From: Saussurea involucrata
Taxonomy: Eukaryota; Streptophyta; Magnoliopsida; Asterales; Asteraceae
Length of the DNA: 64,000 nucleotides
NCBI GenBank assembly: GCA_033807775.1
Contig: CM066325.1
Location: 19,091,301-19,155,300 of the forward strand
Direction of reading: 5' to 3'
The position numbers were made by a program, and so were the translations under genes. Below, one piece after another: positions 1 to 11,886 of the stretch (position 1 is the first letter of the stretch; each line of letters opens with the position of its first letter). A model generated the notes under the pieces. The model had not been told where the DNA came from. It ran no database searches and saw nothing but the letters and a program-made list of their open reading frames with translations.

Positions 1-2786
1 CGGGCCTAAACTTAAACTTGGAGTAGAAATCACAACTGAGAATCAGGAAACTCGTTAGGAGGGCACTATAGTAGATACAGGAAATGCGTTAGGAGGACAC
101 TAATACAGAGATAGGACTAATAGGGTACTGAGGACAGTCATGTAAGGTAAGTTTGGAATTATTCCTGGCCAGTGTAATTGTGAACTTACAGGTACATGTA
201 TGTGCTTAACCTACCTTATTATTCTGAAGAGGTAGTCAGAAGCTAGTGTTTATGTTGTATTCCAGTACCTTAGAATGTCAGCAAGATCCCTGAGGGGTAG
301 ACTAAGAACCCTTCCGGGGGAAGTTTCATGAGAAGTCATTTTTTTATGTGATGAATGTATACATCGTAGAGACGAAATGTTGTTTAGAATGTTATGAATC
401 GTATAGAGATAGATCTTCGTGGGTTTGAAGAGATAAAATGATTGATTTTGAGTAAGACTCTTATTTCTAGAAAGTCCCAGTTCTAGAAATAGTGGGATGA
501 GATCAGTTAGAATGGTAAGGAATAACAGTGTTGAAATCTTGAGTGTATCAATAGGACCCTGACTTCTTAGTCGAGCTTTTCAATGGCAGGGTAAATGAAA
601 TAAGATACCTTTAGTGAAATGAAAACATGTAGAAGTAGAAAATGAGATAGCTGATCAGAATGAAAGTAGTAGAAAATGGTTGAGTAAGGGGAATGTAGAA
701 CGTATGTACAACAAGTTGATGCATGACCGAGAGGGCGACCTTTGGTCGTGGGTAAAATGTCAAGGATAAGTGCGCGAGCAAAGTGGTTGACCTTGTTAGA
801 GTGAGTAGCCTTCAATTGCAAGTAGTGTCTCATGCATGGTGCTCTTTTTGTAACACGGAATTTTCACGATCTAAGTTAAAGGCCTAAATATAAAATTTTG
901 ATCGAAAATGGGTTAGAATATACACACGTATGTTTAAAGAAAAGGTGATTTCATTCACATTGCACATTGAAATTTTGAGCTTAACGATTTGCAAAGTATT
1001 CCACATTTTAATGGTAAGTTAAATTGTTACAAAAAGGTCGGGAAAATGTTTGATAGCCAAACTTTTACAATCAGATGCTTATTGACCTATTGATATCGTA
1101 CAAATGAGTGTGAGAACCGACTGATTTACTTTGTGTCGGTAATTCTTTCAGAATTGTGTCTAATGAAAAGATTTTCATGCAATATATTACTGTCGTAATA
1201 ACATCGTTGGAATCGAATAAGATTAAGGCTCACGGAAAGATGCATGCAAACGATTCTCGAATCGTTGTGCCGGGCGTTGATGTTATAAAAGTAATGGGGT
1301 CATGTGTACCCAAGTGTTTTTCCAAACATTGTTTATTTAAAATAATGGAATGTGCGAAAAGATTTATTTATCGTAGTGTCATGCATGGAGGCTATGAACT
1401 CACTAGGTCGTAAGATATTACATGTCAAGCTAAAGAAGAACTCCAAGAGCAGGAAAAGTGTCAGACAAATCAGGAAAGAATGTTGTAGCCTTAGTACTTT
1501 TGTTTAAGAGGAAAGGTGAACAACGGTGGAGTCAGAAGTAGATTATAGTAACAGTCGTATGAGGGTTTGCACCCTTATTCGGTAACTGGAAGTACGGTTG
1601 TCAAGGGACGGTTGTGTCTAGAGGAAGGACTTGAAGCCTTCAAGGTGATGGTACTAGCATCTCGTTATGAGTAGTGCGGTGAGGAAGGATGAAATGTCCA
1701 TGGCATAGGAACATGAGGTTCGAGGTGAGCGTGTAAAGTTGTTGTTACATGAGTAGGTTTCGAAAAGAGGGAGACAGATTATGAAGTTGATCATGATATG
1801 TTGGTAAGGGAACCCATGTTAAAGAATAAGTTAAGAAAGTAGTTACAGGTTGTCTGTTGTTGTAGAAGTCGACAGTTGTGTAAGGTGGTCGAGGCCGAAG
1901 ACTTGAACCAGAAAGTTGAAAGTCGATAAAACACCGTGTAGGGGTGTTAAGAGGATGAGGAGTTATTGTTTTGAATAAGAGTTCCATTTACGAGGTGTGG
2001 AATGTCCATAGAAGGATAAGGTGGGTAGTACGAACGGAGTGAGCTTAGACTATATCAGTCAGTAAAGAAATGTGCCATGTCTATGTAAGAGCTCGGATCG
2101 TAAAGAGTTAGCTAGAATGTTTGTGTCTGAGTTAATTGAGAAATCGTGAGTTATAGTTCGACAGTCTAAGAGAGGACTAAGTATCGAGATAGACTCGGTT
2201 ATGTATGTGGGAGGATATGAAGGCAAGTTTAAATTGTGTGAATGGTCATGAGAGATCTGGCCTGCAGTGTGATGTATGGACAAAGAGTATACGGGTGTGT
2301 AGTGACGGTAATGGTCAAGCTCGATGTGTCAGTTAGTGTCATAGTGATTAGATGCTAGTGAGGGAGAAGAAGCGTCATATAGAAGCCTTTTTGAGGTTTC
2401 GGATGAGGGGCATGGTTTGTTAACCAGAGTGTTGGAGCACGTAGGGCACAAGTTGACGTGGTGGTATGATTATGTTCGGGATAGAGGTACGGAGTGGTGG
2501 GGGGGGTTACCCAAAAGAGGAACCGAGTGTTCTTAGTTGTAAGAGTCGCTAAGTAGGCATATTTTGGGATCATTGGAAGTTTAAAGAAGATGATGGGTGT
2601 GTTAGTCAAATTGTTGTGGAATAGATGTGAAATCCTTAGAGAGTGTGAACTATTGCTTATGTGTGAAAGAATGGTCTGAGAAAGTAAAAGTTGGAGATTA
2701 AAGAATGTGTAGTGACGTCAATCACTAATGTCGTTCCAAGACGACTTGGTGGAATGCCTTAAGTTAAGATCTTGGTGCAACTGTTT
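1..2786 (+). other. Non-coding internal region of outer element, copy A, 5' part
   Basis: No reading frame here looks like gag, protease or polymerase; all are under 100 codons. About bases 1-230 resemble the 5' leader of the nested chromovirus (shared blocks such as CATGTAAGGTAA and GGCCAGTGTAATT near 149-179). From about 1440 to the insertion site the plus strand is strikingly poor in C and rich in G and T. Ends at TGTTT (2782-2786), the target site of the nested element. Confidence 0.5.
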
Positions 2787-4409
2787 TGTAACAACCCGAT
2801 TCTCATATATATACAAATAACATACATTCCATATCATGATATCATTAAAAGGTACGTCATATTTCACATTCGGTCCCATAGTCTAACAAAACATAGTAGA
2901 TAATTCAGTACAAACTTTTACAATTGAATTACATGTTTAATAACAACGAAGTCTCAAGTACAAAAATACATCCATGACTTCTAAACTGACTTCTTCACAA
3001 AAGTTATCCTTTAATAGTCCTACTTATTTGCTCTTACCGGATCCGCCACCTGGAATACATGATTTTTAAAACAGAAAATGAGGGTTAGACCTAAGGGTCT
3101 AGTGAGTAAATCCCTGACATTTGTAATTCATTAAAAATTCATTTATATAAAACACTCTTTATATAAATACACATACATCACACGTAAGTTAATACCAACT
3201 AGCATTTATGTATCATACCTGTCTCATTCCACCTTATCCCTCCATCAATGGCCAATATCAATTGGTTGCGAGCCAATTTATCACACCGGTCCAAAGCCCG
3301 ACCACGTATTATAATTTCATATAATACTCACGTAATTATAATTTCATATAATACTCATGTAATTATAATATTTCAATATATTATAATCACCCAAGTATGA
3401 CATATTCATACACTTTATCAAATATTCGTTATTCACATAATGCATTCCAGTAAAATACTTTTTAAAGTAAAACTCACCTGATCTTTTTAGCAAAGGTCCT
3501 TCAAACTTTCCTCAAAACAGATTAACTTTTAACCCCGATCCTTAGTATCTGAAACAAATTAAAATGTACATACTCTTTAACACGTAAACAGGTAATTCAC
3601 ACTTTTCGCAACCCACTATTACGAAAACCTCACTTCTCGCAACCCATAGTTGCGAGTTCCTTACTTTTCGCAACCAACAGTTACGAAAATCTCACTTCTC
3701 GCAATCCACAGTTGCGAGTTCCTTACTTTTCGCAACCAACTGTTGCGAGATCCTAACTTTTCGTTTTGGTTACTTGCGCAAAGTGGACTTTTCGCAACCA
3801 AGGCATGCGAATTCCTACTTTTCGCAAAAACACTGTTCATCGTCTTTTTCAGAAAAGTTCAGTTCATTTGCAGGAATCCATCTTATACCCAGATTTTGTA
3901 CAGAAGTGTTCTAAACTCCTTTTAACACCTAAAATTGTAACTAAAATTCACAAATTCTTCTAAAATTACCTAAACCCACTTCAAAGTTCATATGAAACCT
4001 AATTCTCATAAAAGAGTTTGAATAAGATAATTACCTCTTTGATTTTACTGCACCAAAAACAAATTCCAGCTGAAGTATCTTTAATCTTCTTCTTCTTTTA
4101 TGGTTCTTCTTTTCTTTCTTTCTCTCTCTCTCCCGTAAACGATTTCACACACACACGCTTTTTGGGTTTTTGCTTGAATGTCTCAAAATGAGATATTTCC
4201 TCTAATTTAGACTACTGAGTCGGTTTGGGTGAAGGTTGTTTTCACCTTTAACCAAACAAACCCCACTCTTCTCTTAATTGACATAACTCACCCCCAAACT
4301 TCCCAATACAATTTAAAACTTACCCTTTTAACTTCTAATTTCTCAAATACTATAGTAAAGACTTATAAAATATTTAAATTTAATTTAAATAAAATACCTG
4401 GTTATTACA
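2787..4409 (-). repeat. 3' LTR of nested chromovirus, copy A (1623 bp)
   Basis: In element orientation it starts TGTAATAACCAGG and ends GGGTTGTTACA. It is 27 bp longer than its partner because an AATTATAATTTCATATA unit is repeated near 3340. Bases 3600-3840 hold a run of TTCGCAACC / GTTGCGAG short inverted repeats. The conserved AGACC...GGTCT core shared by the gypsy LTRs of this window is at 3080-3115. Confidence 0.5.
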
Positions 4410-4424
4410 ACATCTCCCCCTTAA
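4410..4424 (-). promoter_or_regulatory. Polypurine tract of nested chromovirus, copy A
   Basis: On the minus strand the purine run TTTTAAGGGGGAGATG abuts the 3' LTR. This is the expected plus-strand primer site. Confidence 0.5.
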
Positions 4425-4549
4425 AAGAATTCCGTCCCGGAATTCAGTCAAGCGAACAGATGAGGGTATTTGGCTCTCATTTCCGACTCTGATTCCCACG
4501 TCGCATCCTGACCTCTATGATGTTTCCACTAAACTTTTACCTGTCTGAT

Positions 4550-7500
4550 CTATTTTTTCCTCAATACTTTGACCTTGTGATCAACTATAGCTTCCGGTTC
4601 CTCCACATAGTTCAGCTTTTCATCAACCTGAATATCTGGTAGAGAGACTGCCTGGTCTGAAGTCACCAAACACTTCCGAAAATTCGATACATGGAACGCG
4701 TTGTGAATCCTGCTTAATTCCGGCGGAAGATCCAATCGGTACGCTACTTCGCCGATCCTTTCCGTAATTGCAAATGGTCCGATATACCTTGGACTAAGTT
4801 TACCTTGCTTCCCAAATCGTATGACCCCTTTCCAAGGTGAGACTTTCAACATTACAAAATCTCCAACCTGGAATTCTAACGGTTTCCGGCGTCGATCTGC
4901 ATAACTTTTCTGTCTGTCTTGAGCCACTTTTAATCTGTCCCGAATCTGAGTGATCTTATCCGCTGTTAACTGTACTATTTCTGGCCCTGCTAATTGTTTC
5001 TCCCCCACTTCATTCCAACACAGAGGCGTTCGGCATTTTCTACCATACAATACTTCAAACGGTGCCGCTTGAACGCTGGAATGATAACTGTTGTTGTAGG
5101 CAAATTCTATCAAAGGCAGATGTTTATCCCACGATCCCCCAAAATCAACTATACAAGCCCGAAGCATATCTTCTAAAGTCTGAATTGTTCTTTCACTCTG
5201 CCCGTCAGTCTGAGGAAGATATGCTGTACTTAACCTTACCTGTGTTCCCATCTCTTTTTGAAAGCTTCTCCAAAATCTAGAAGTAAAACGACTATCTCGA
5301 TCAGAAATAATCGAGATTGGTATTCCATGTCGAGTTACTATTTCATTAATGTACAATTTGGCCAAACGTTCCAAGGAATCAGTTTCTTTTATCGGCAAGA
5401 AATGAGCAGACTTCGTCAATCTATCAACAATCACCCAAATAGAATCGAATCCCTTTGAAGTTCTAGGCAACTTGGTAATAAAATCAGTAGTGATCTGATC
5501 CCATTTCCACATTGGTATATCTAGCCGTTGTAACTGACCAAACGGCTTCTGATGTTCAATCTTTACTTTCTTGCAGGTAGTACAATCTTCCACATACTTA
5601 GCAACACTTCTCTTCATTCCCGGCCACCAATAGAATTGTTTCAAATCTCTATACATTTTATTTGTACCCGGATGAATAGAAAATCGAGATTGATGAGCTT
5701 CTTGTAGTACACGATCACGTAATCCACCCAAACGAGGCACCCAAATTCTGTTTCCCATACACAGTAACCCACAGTCATTTTTCCCAAGCAATGCTGATAT
5801 TCCCACTAACCGTTCTGATTTCAAACTTTCTTCCTGATAAGCATCCATTTGGCACTTCAGCAATTCGTCAAAGATACTTGGAAGGAGTTCAGCTCGTAGC
5901 GATATCGCCTTTATCGTTCCACTTCTTTCTTGACGACTTAATTCATCTGCTACCACGTTCCCCTTCCCGGGGTGATAAAGGATTTCACAATCATAATCAT
6001 TTACCAATTCCAACCATCTTCTTTGCCTCATATTTAGTTCCTTCTGGTCGAAAAGATGTTGGAGACTCTTATGGTCAGTGAAAATTTGGCATTTAGAACC
6101 ATAAAGATAATGTCTCCAAATCTTCAATGCAAAGACAACTGCTGCAAGCTCCATATCGTGAGTAGGATATTGTCTTTCATGATCCTTTAGCTTACGAGAA
6201 GCATAGGCAATTACTTTTCCACGTTGCATAAGTACACATCCCAATCCTAGTTTAGAAGCATCACTGTAGACCACAAAATCATCGGAACCTTCTGGCAATG
6301 CTAATATCGGCGCGCTGCAGAGTTTCTCCTTCAATATTCTAAATGCCTCATCTTGTTCTGCTTTCCATTCAAACTTTAAATTTTTCCGAGTTAGCTTAGT
6401 CAATGGCGTCGCGATTCGAGAAAAGTCTTTTATAAATTTCCGATAGTATCCAGCTAGACCCAGAAAACTACGTACTTCGGTTGCCGTTTTCGGCGGTTCC
6501 CATCTTTCAATTGCTTCCACTTTCGCTGGATCAACTTGTATACCCTTTTCTGAAACTACATGACCCAAAAACTGAACTTCCCGCAACCAGAATTCACATT
6601 TAGAGAACTTAGCGTACAACTTTTCTTTCTTCAATAACTCCAAAATCAAACGAAGATGTTGCACATGATCCTCTTTGGATCGGGAATAAATAAGTATATC
6701 ATCGATAAACACAATGACAAATTTATCGAGATAATGCTTACATACCCGATTCATTAGATCCATAAAAGCGGCCGGGGCGTTCGTCAATCCGAAAGCCATT
6801 ACCAAGAATTCGTAGTGGCCGTATCTTGTGCGGAAAGCAGTCTTTAAAACATCCTCTTCCTTAACCTTCAACTGATGGTAGCCAGATCTGAGATCAATCT
6901 TGGAGAAGTAACAAGCTCCAACTAATTGATCAAAAAGGTCATCAATTCTTGGAAGTGGATACTTCTTCTTGATCGTACGCTTGTTCAGCTCCCGGTAATC
7001 GATACACATTCTCATTGAACCGTACTTCTTCTTTACAAACAAAACTGGTGCACCCCAAGGCGAAAAGCTAGGTCTGATGAAGCCCTTATCGGATAAATCT
7101 TGAAGCTGTGCCATCATTTCTTTCATTTCTGGAGGTGCTAGTCTATACGGCGCACGAGCGATTGGAGTGGCTCCAGGTACCAGGTCTATACCAAATTCTA
7201 CTTGCCTAATAGGAGGAAGACTATTCAAGTCTTCAGAAAAAACTTCTGGGTATTCACTTACAATGGGGATATCTTCCAACTTAATCTTTTCAGGCCTACT
7301 ATCTATCACATAGGCTAAATAACTCGAGCAACCCTTACTAACACATTTACGGGCTTTTATCATAGATATAAGATTGGACTGATGATTCTTACGATCACCA
7401 TAGATCACTACTGCCCTCTTATCAGGTAAAACAACGTTGATTATTTTCTTATCACAAACTATGTTAGCCCGATTTTCAGCTAACCAATCCATCCCTACGA

Positions 7501-9019
7501 CCACATCAAACTCGATCAACTCTATAGGAAATAGTTGTATCGGTACCCCACACCCCTCTATATTTATCATGCAACAATCAAAAACCTCTTTAACTGCCAC
7601 TTGGTTATCATTTGCTGTGTCTACTAATAAAGCATGTTTTAACATTTTAGGCTCTAAATGCATGTGAGCAGCAAAGGAGGGAGACACAAAAGATCGGTTT
7701 GCACCGGAATCAAATAACACCTTAGCACGCGTGGAGTTTATGAAAAATGTACCTGTGACCACATCTGGAGTTTCCTCCGCCTCTTTAGCTGTCATTTGGA
7801 ATGTACGACCCCTCGTTTTTGGCGGTTCTATTCTTGGGACTACTGGTCTAGTAATGGCTAGTTTCCCGGATGTACCCCCTTGTTGTATTCTACCTCGTGG
7901 ACAGTCTGATTGAAGGTGATCCGGAGAATTACACAAAAAGCAAAACCGCGTTGATCGACAATCTTTAACAACATGACCGGTTTTCCCACACTTAAAACAA
8001 ACCCGAGATTCCACTTGACAATTTCCTTGATGGTAGTGATTACATCTCGGACATGGTCTTTCTGCTGGTCGGAACGACGGACGGTTATCAAACCTCTGGA
8101 ATCTAGACTTCTTTGGATCCTGTGGTGGTCCTTCCCATTTCCTTTTCCCCAAGCTCTTATCACCGACATCCCTTTTATTGTCTCGTTCGACATTTTCTGC
8201 AACATCCACAGCAGCTGTAAACGTATCTGGCCTTGTTGCAGTCACCAGTCTTCGAACTTCTGAATTTAACCCATAGATAAATCTCTCCATTTTCATCTTT
8301 TCTGTAGCAACATAATATCCTGCAAAACGAGATTTTTCTAAAAATCTAGCAGTATAATCTCTGACTGACAAATTCCCTTGTTGTAGATTCATAAATTCTT
8401 CTTCCAATTGTCTGACAGCAGTTTGTGGACAGACGTGTGTTGTGAAAGCTAACACGAATTCCTCCCATGAAAAAGTAGTATATACATCCGCTCCTCTCGA
8501 TTCTGTATGAGCCTCCCACCAATACAGAGCATCACCTTTTAGCATTGCAGTTCCATAAAGTACTTTATCTTGTTCAGCACATTTACACGTCTTGAAGATG
8601 GCCTCTATTTCTTTTAGCCATCTCATTGCTTTTACCGGATCCCGATCTCCTGAATATGTAGGGGGCTTGCAACTAAGAAACATTTTATAGTCACACCTTT
8701 TCATCACCGGAAAGACAGTAGAGGTAAGTGGCATTTCAACTTCGTGTTCCGGATTCGGTCTTTCAGTTTCGTTGTGACGATTATGTTCAAACATAACTTG
8801 TATATTATCCTGTAACCTCCCCATTTCAGCCATCAGGTCATCCCGTGTAACAAATTTCGTACCATGCGATTGTGTTCTACCTCCAGTTCGACCCCCAGTT
8901 CCCCTTCCGGTTCTGCCTCTACCACGATCTCCTCCTCTTCCCCTTGTTCCTATGGGTGGATTTTCTCCACCCGAATTCCTTCCTCTTCTTTGGTTCCTTT
9001 GTCTAGTGCCACTTGCCAT
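4550..9019 (-). CDS. Gag-pol polyprotein of nested chromovirus, copy A
   Basis: One 1489-residue frame carries gag (about 110-260) after a basic Arg/Gly-rich start, then cysteine knuckles (about 323-373, including CFKCGKTGHVVKDC). Next are an aspartic protease (DSGA at 437-440), reverse transcriptase (about 620-830, FIDD at 771-774), RNase H (from about 915), an HHCC zinc finger (about 1108-1149) and the integrase core D1179, D1240, E1276. A GPY/F-type segment follows near residue 1400. No frameshift or internal stop was seen in these domains. The frame ends at TAG (4550-4552), just before the chromodomain. Coding resumes in frame after this TAG and a second TAG (4529-4531) and reaches TGA at 4448-4450, so the chromodomain is cut off unless the stops are read through. 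Confidence 0.5.
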   Translation of the reverse strand: MASGTRQRNQRRGRNSGGENPPIGTRGRGGDRGRGRTGRGTGGRTGGRTQSHGTKFVTRDDLMAEMGRLQDNIQVMFEHNRHNETERPNPEHEVEMPLTSTVFPVMKRCDYKMFLSCKPPTYSGDRDPVKAMRWLKEIEAIFKTCKCAEQDKVLYGTAMLKGDALYWWEAHTESRGADVYTTFSWEEFVLAFTTHVCPQTAVRQLEEEFMNLQQGNLSVRDYTARFLEKSRFAGYYVATEKMKMERFIYGLNSEVRRLVTATRPDTFTAAVDVAENVERDNKRDVGDKSLGKRKWEGPPQDPKKSRFQRFDNRPSFRPAERPCPRCNHYHQGNCQVESRVCFKCGKTGHVVKDCRSTRFCFLCNSPDHLQSDCPRGRIQQGGTSGKLAITRPVVPRIEPPKTRGRTFQMTAKEAEETPDVVTGTFFINSTRAKVLFDSGANRSFVSPSFAAHMHLEPKMLKHALLVDTANDNQVAVKEVFDCCMINIEGCGVPIQLFPIELIEFDVVVGMDWLAENRANIVCDKKIINVVLPDKRAVVIYGDRKNHQSNLISMIKARKCVSKGCSSYLAYVIDSRPEKIKLEDIPIVSEYPEVFSEDLNSLPPIRQVEFGIDLVPGATPIARAPYRLAPPEMKEMMAQLQDLSDKGFIRPSFSPWGAPVLFVKKKYGSMRMCIDYRELNKRTIKKKYPLPRIDDLFDQLVGACYFSKIDLRSGYHQLKVKEEDVLKTAFRTRYGHYEFLVMAFGLTNAPAAFMDLMNRVCKHYLDKFVIVFIDDILIYSRSKEDHVQHLRLILELLKKEKLYAKFSKCEFWLREVQFLGHVVSEKGIQVDPAKVEAIERWEPPKTATEVRSFLGLAGYYRKFIKDFSRIATPLTKLTRKNLKFEWKAEQDEAFRILKEKLCSAPILALPEGSDDFVVYSDASKLGLGCVLMQRGKVIAYASRKLKDHERQYPTHDMELAAVVFALKIWRHYLYGSKCQIFTDHKSLQHLFDQKELNMRQRRWLELVNDYDCEILYHPGKGNVVADELSRQERSGTIKAISLRAELLPSIFDELLKCQMDAYQEESLKSERLVGISALLGKNDCGLLCMGNRIWVPRLGGLRDRVLQEAHQSRFSIHPGTNKMYRDLKQFYWWPGMKRSVAKYVEDCTTCKKVKIEHQKPFGQLQRLDIPMWKWDQITTDFITKLPRTSKGFDSIWVIVDRLTKSAHFLPIKETDSLERLAKLYINEIVTRHGIPISIISDRDSRFTSRFWRSFQKEMGTQVRLSTAYLPQTDGQSERTIQTLEDMLRACIVDFGGSWDKHLPLIEFAYNNSYHSSVQAAPFEVLYGRKCRTPLCWNEVGEKQLAGPEIVQLTADKITQIRDRLKVAQDRQKSYADRRRKPLEFQVGDFVMLKVSPWKGVIRFGKQGKLSPRYIGPFAITERIGEVAYRLDLPPELSRIHNAFHVSNFRKCLVTSDQAVSLPDIQVDEKLNYVEEPEAIVDHKVKVLRKK

Positions 9020-9266
9020 TCCGTTGATTCAAACAAAGTTAATATACACATAAGCACATACCCCATATAACAAGGTATTCCAGTTCAAGCATGCACCTGT
9101 AAGATCAAAATTACACTGGCCTGGTGTAATTTGAAATTACCTTACATGATGTTCCTTCTACCTTTTATACTTAGCATCCCCAGGTTCTAACATATTAGGG
9201 ACATCCTACTTCACATGCAGTTTAAGTCTAGGTACAGATACTAATACCTAAATCCCTTAAACTAGG

Positions 9267-9278
9267 GCTCTGATACCA
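9267..9278 (-). promoter_or_regulatory. Primer binding site of nested chromovirus, copy A (iMet tRNA)
   Basis: On the minus strand TGGTATCAGAGC lies two bases inside the 5' LTR and matches the usual plant initiator-Met primer site. The leader from here to the ATG at 9019 contains a possible small intron (GTAAGGTAA ... TCTTACAG), which is speculative. Confidence 0.5.
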
Positions 9279-9280
9279 TC

Positions 9281-10876
9281 TGTAACAACCCGGTTCTCAT
9301 ATATATACAAATAACATACATTCCATATCATGATATCATTAAAAGGTACGTCATATTTCACATTCGGTCCCATAGTCTAACAAAACATAGTAGATAATTC
9401 AGTACAAACTTTTACAATTGAATTACATGTTTAATAACAACGAAGTCTCAAGTACAAAAATACATCCATGACTTCTAAACTGACTTCTTCACAAAAGTTA
9501 TCCTTTAATAGTCCTACTTATTTGCTCTTACCGGATCCGCCACCTGGAATACATGATTTTTAAAACAGAAAATGAGGGTTAGACCTAAGGGTCTAGTGAG
9601 TAAATCCCTGACATTTGTAATTCATTAAAAATTCATTTATATAAAACACTCTTTATATAAATACACATACATCACACGTAAGTTAATACCAACTAGCATT
9701 TATGTATCATACCTGTCTCATTCCACCTTATCCCTCCATCAATGGCCAATATCAATTGGTTGCGAGCCAATTTATCACACCGGTCCAAAGCCCGACCACG
9801 TATTATAATTTCATATAATACTCACGTAATTATAATATTTCAATATATTATAATCACCCAAGTATGACATATTCATACACTTTATCAAATATTCGTTATT
9901 CACATAATGCATTCCAGTAAAATACTTTTTAAAGTAAAACTCACCTGATCTTTTTAGCAAAGGTCCTTCAAACTTTCCTCAAAACAGATTAACTTTTAAC
10001 CCCGATCCTTAGTATCTGAAACAAATTAAAATGTACATACTCTTTAACACGTAAACAGGTAATTCACACTTTTCGCAACCCACTATTACGAAAACCTCAC
10101 TTCTCGCAACCCATAGTTGCGAGTTCCTTACTTTTCGCAACCAACAGTTACGAAAATCTCACTTCTCGCAATCCACAGTTGCGAGTTCCTTACTTTTCGC
10201 AACCAACTGTTGCGAGATCCTAACTTTGCGTTTTGGTTACTTGCGCAAAGTGGACTTTTCGCAACCAAGGCATGCGAATTCCTACTTTTCGCAAAAACAC
10301 TGTTCATCGTCTTTTTCAGAAAAGTTCAGTTCATTTGCAGGAATCCATCTTATACCCAGATTTTGTACAGAAGTGTTCTAAACTCCTTTTAACACCTAAA
10401 ATTGTAACTAAAATTCACAAATTCTTCTAAAATTACCTAAACCCACTTCAAAGTTCATATGAAACCTAATTCTCATAAAAGAGTTTGAATAAGATAATTA
10501 CCTCTTTGATTTTACTTCACCAAAAACAAATTCCAGCTGAAGTATCTTTAATCTTCTTCTTCTTTTACGGTTCTTCTTTTCTTTCTCTCTCTCTCTCTGC
10601 CGTAAACGATTTCACACACACACACTTTTTGGGTTTTTGCTTGAATGTCTCAAAATGAGATATTTCCTCTAATTTAGACTACTGAGTCGGTTTGGGTGAA
10701 GGTTGTTTTCACCTTTAACCAAACAAACCCCACTCTTCTCTTAATTGACATAACTCACCCCCAAACTTCCCAATACAATTTAAAACTTACCCTTTTAACT
10801 TCTAATTTCTCAAATACTATAGTAAAGACTTATAAAATATTTAAATTTAATTTAAATAAAATACCTGGTTATTACA
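9281..10876 (-). repeat. 5' LTR of nested chromovirus, copy A (1596 bp)
   Basis: It matches the 3' LTR except for about seven substitutions and the missing 27-bp unit. It should hold the element promoter, but no convincing TATA box was assigned. Confidence 0.5.
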
Positions 10877-11886
10877 TGTTTGGTTATGGAAGTGATGGTT
10901 GGTGGGCAGTGCTCCACGCTCACGTCGGGAGGTGAAGTTGGTATGTCGGAATAAGTGAGTGAAATGGGAAGTAGTGAGCTTGGCAGTGACGCCGGAAGGC
11001 GCACCGTTGTGTAGAGTGTCATTGTTAAGTGTGCGAACTTTTGGAAAGAGTATTGAGGAAGGAAAAATGTGTAAGTTTTGTGCAGGAAAGAAATGATTAA
11101 GGCAGTTGAATGAGTTAAGTTAGCAATGTTGTGAGAAATGTTCAAACGAATTGGTTGTTCGGCGTTAAGATATTGAGAACAGTATGGTGTGACCAGGGTT
11201 ACTCCTCCCAGTGGAGTGAGGATAACCGGAGTTAGGTTTTATATGACTTAATGAACGTGGCATTCAGCGAAGAATTGATGTACTTCAGGATAAGTTTAAT
11301 CCGAGTAGGTGAACACTTTAACGAGGGGTTTGGAGGTTCTTACTCTTAGTTCCGTATAAGTACTGAGTGGTGAAGTGGTGAGGATGTGAGTAATGGTCGA
11401 CAAGTTGTGGTCGAGATGGTCCGAGAAAGGGAAATGTTATTTGCTTAGACGATTGTTGGTTGGGAGAAGTAATCTAGAATTGCTTGTATTACGATGAAGG
11501 AACTCTGTGTTGCGAGTTGTCGGGACGTACAGGGTTGGCCTTGTGCCAAGATGTCAAGTGAGTGATTGTTTCTTGGTAAGAGAACCTCGTGTTGTGGCGG
11601 GGGATGCCGTCAAGTCCCTTCTTAAAGGGAGTAAAGATGCATGAGAAGCCTTATTTAATATTCTATGGTCTAGATCGATCGAGTAGGAACAGTAGCCTAC
11701 GAGTTAGAGTACCGTAAGAACTGAAGGGAATGCACCCATTGTCTCATGTATCGATTTTAATGAGGTGGTTGACTGAGTCAGAAGTGGTTTTACCTTGGGG
11801 AAGTGTCAGTTTTGGTACGAGCAAGTTACCCGCATCTTTTCCCAATAAGGAATTCCAGGGACGGAATTCTTTTAAGGGGGGAGTGT
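10877..11886 (+). other. Non-coding internal region of outer element, copy A, 3' part
   Basis: About 1 kb with no convincing coding, C-poor on the plus strand. It ends with GGGACGGAATTC and then the polypurine tract at 11870-11882 (TTTTAAGGGGGGA), directly before the LTR. The same GGGACGGAATTC plus purine run ends the nested chromovirus, which links the two elements. Confidence 0.5.

Larger units (their letters stand above)
2787..10876 (-). mobile_element. Full-length nested Ty3/gypsy chromovirus, copy A
   Basis: The element runs on the minus strand and is bounded by TGTTT at 2782-2786 and 10877-10881, a perfect 5-bp target duplication. It has two LTRs with TG...CA ends, an iMet primer site, a polypurine tract and one long gag-pol frame. 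The LTRs differ by about seven substitutions and one 27-bp indel, so the insertion is recent. The C-terminal chromodomain coding and the GPY/F region after the integrase place it among chromoviruses, probably the Tekay/Del lineage. Confidence 0.5.

Noticed and set aside
7858..8263. Frames of 96-115 codons overlapping gag-pol, also in copy B
   Set aside because: Shadow frames of the gag-pol polyprotein without any known domain.
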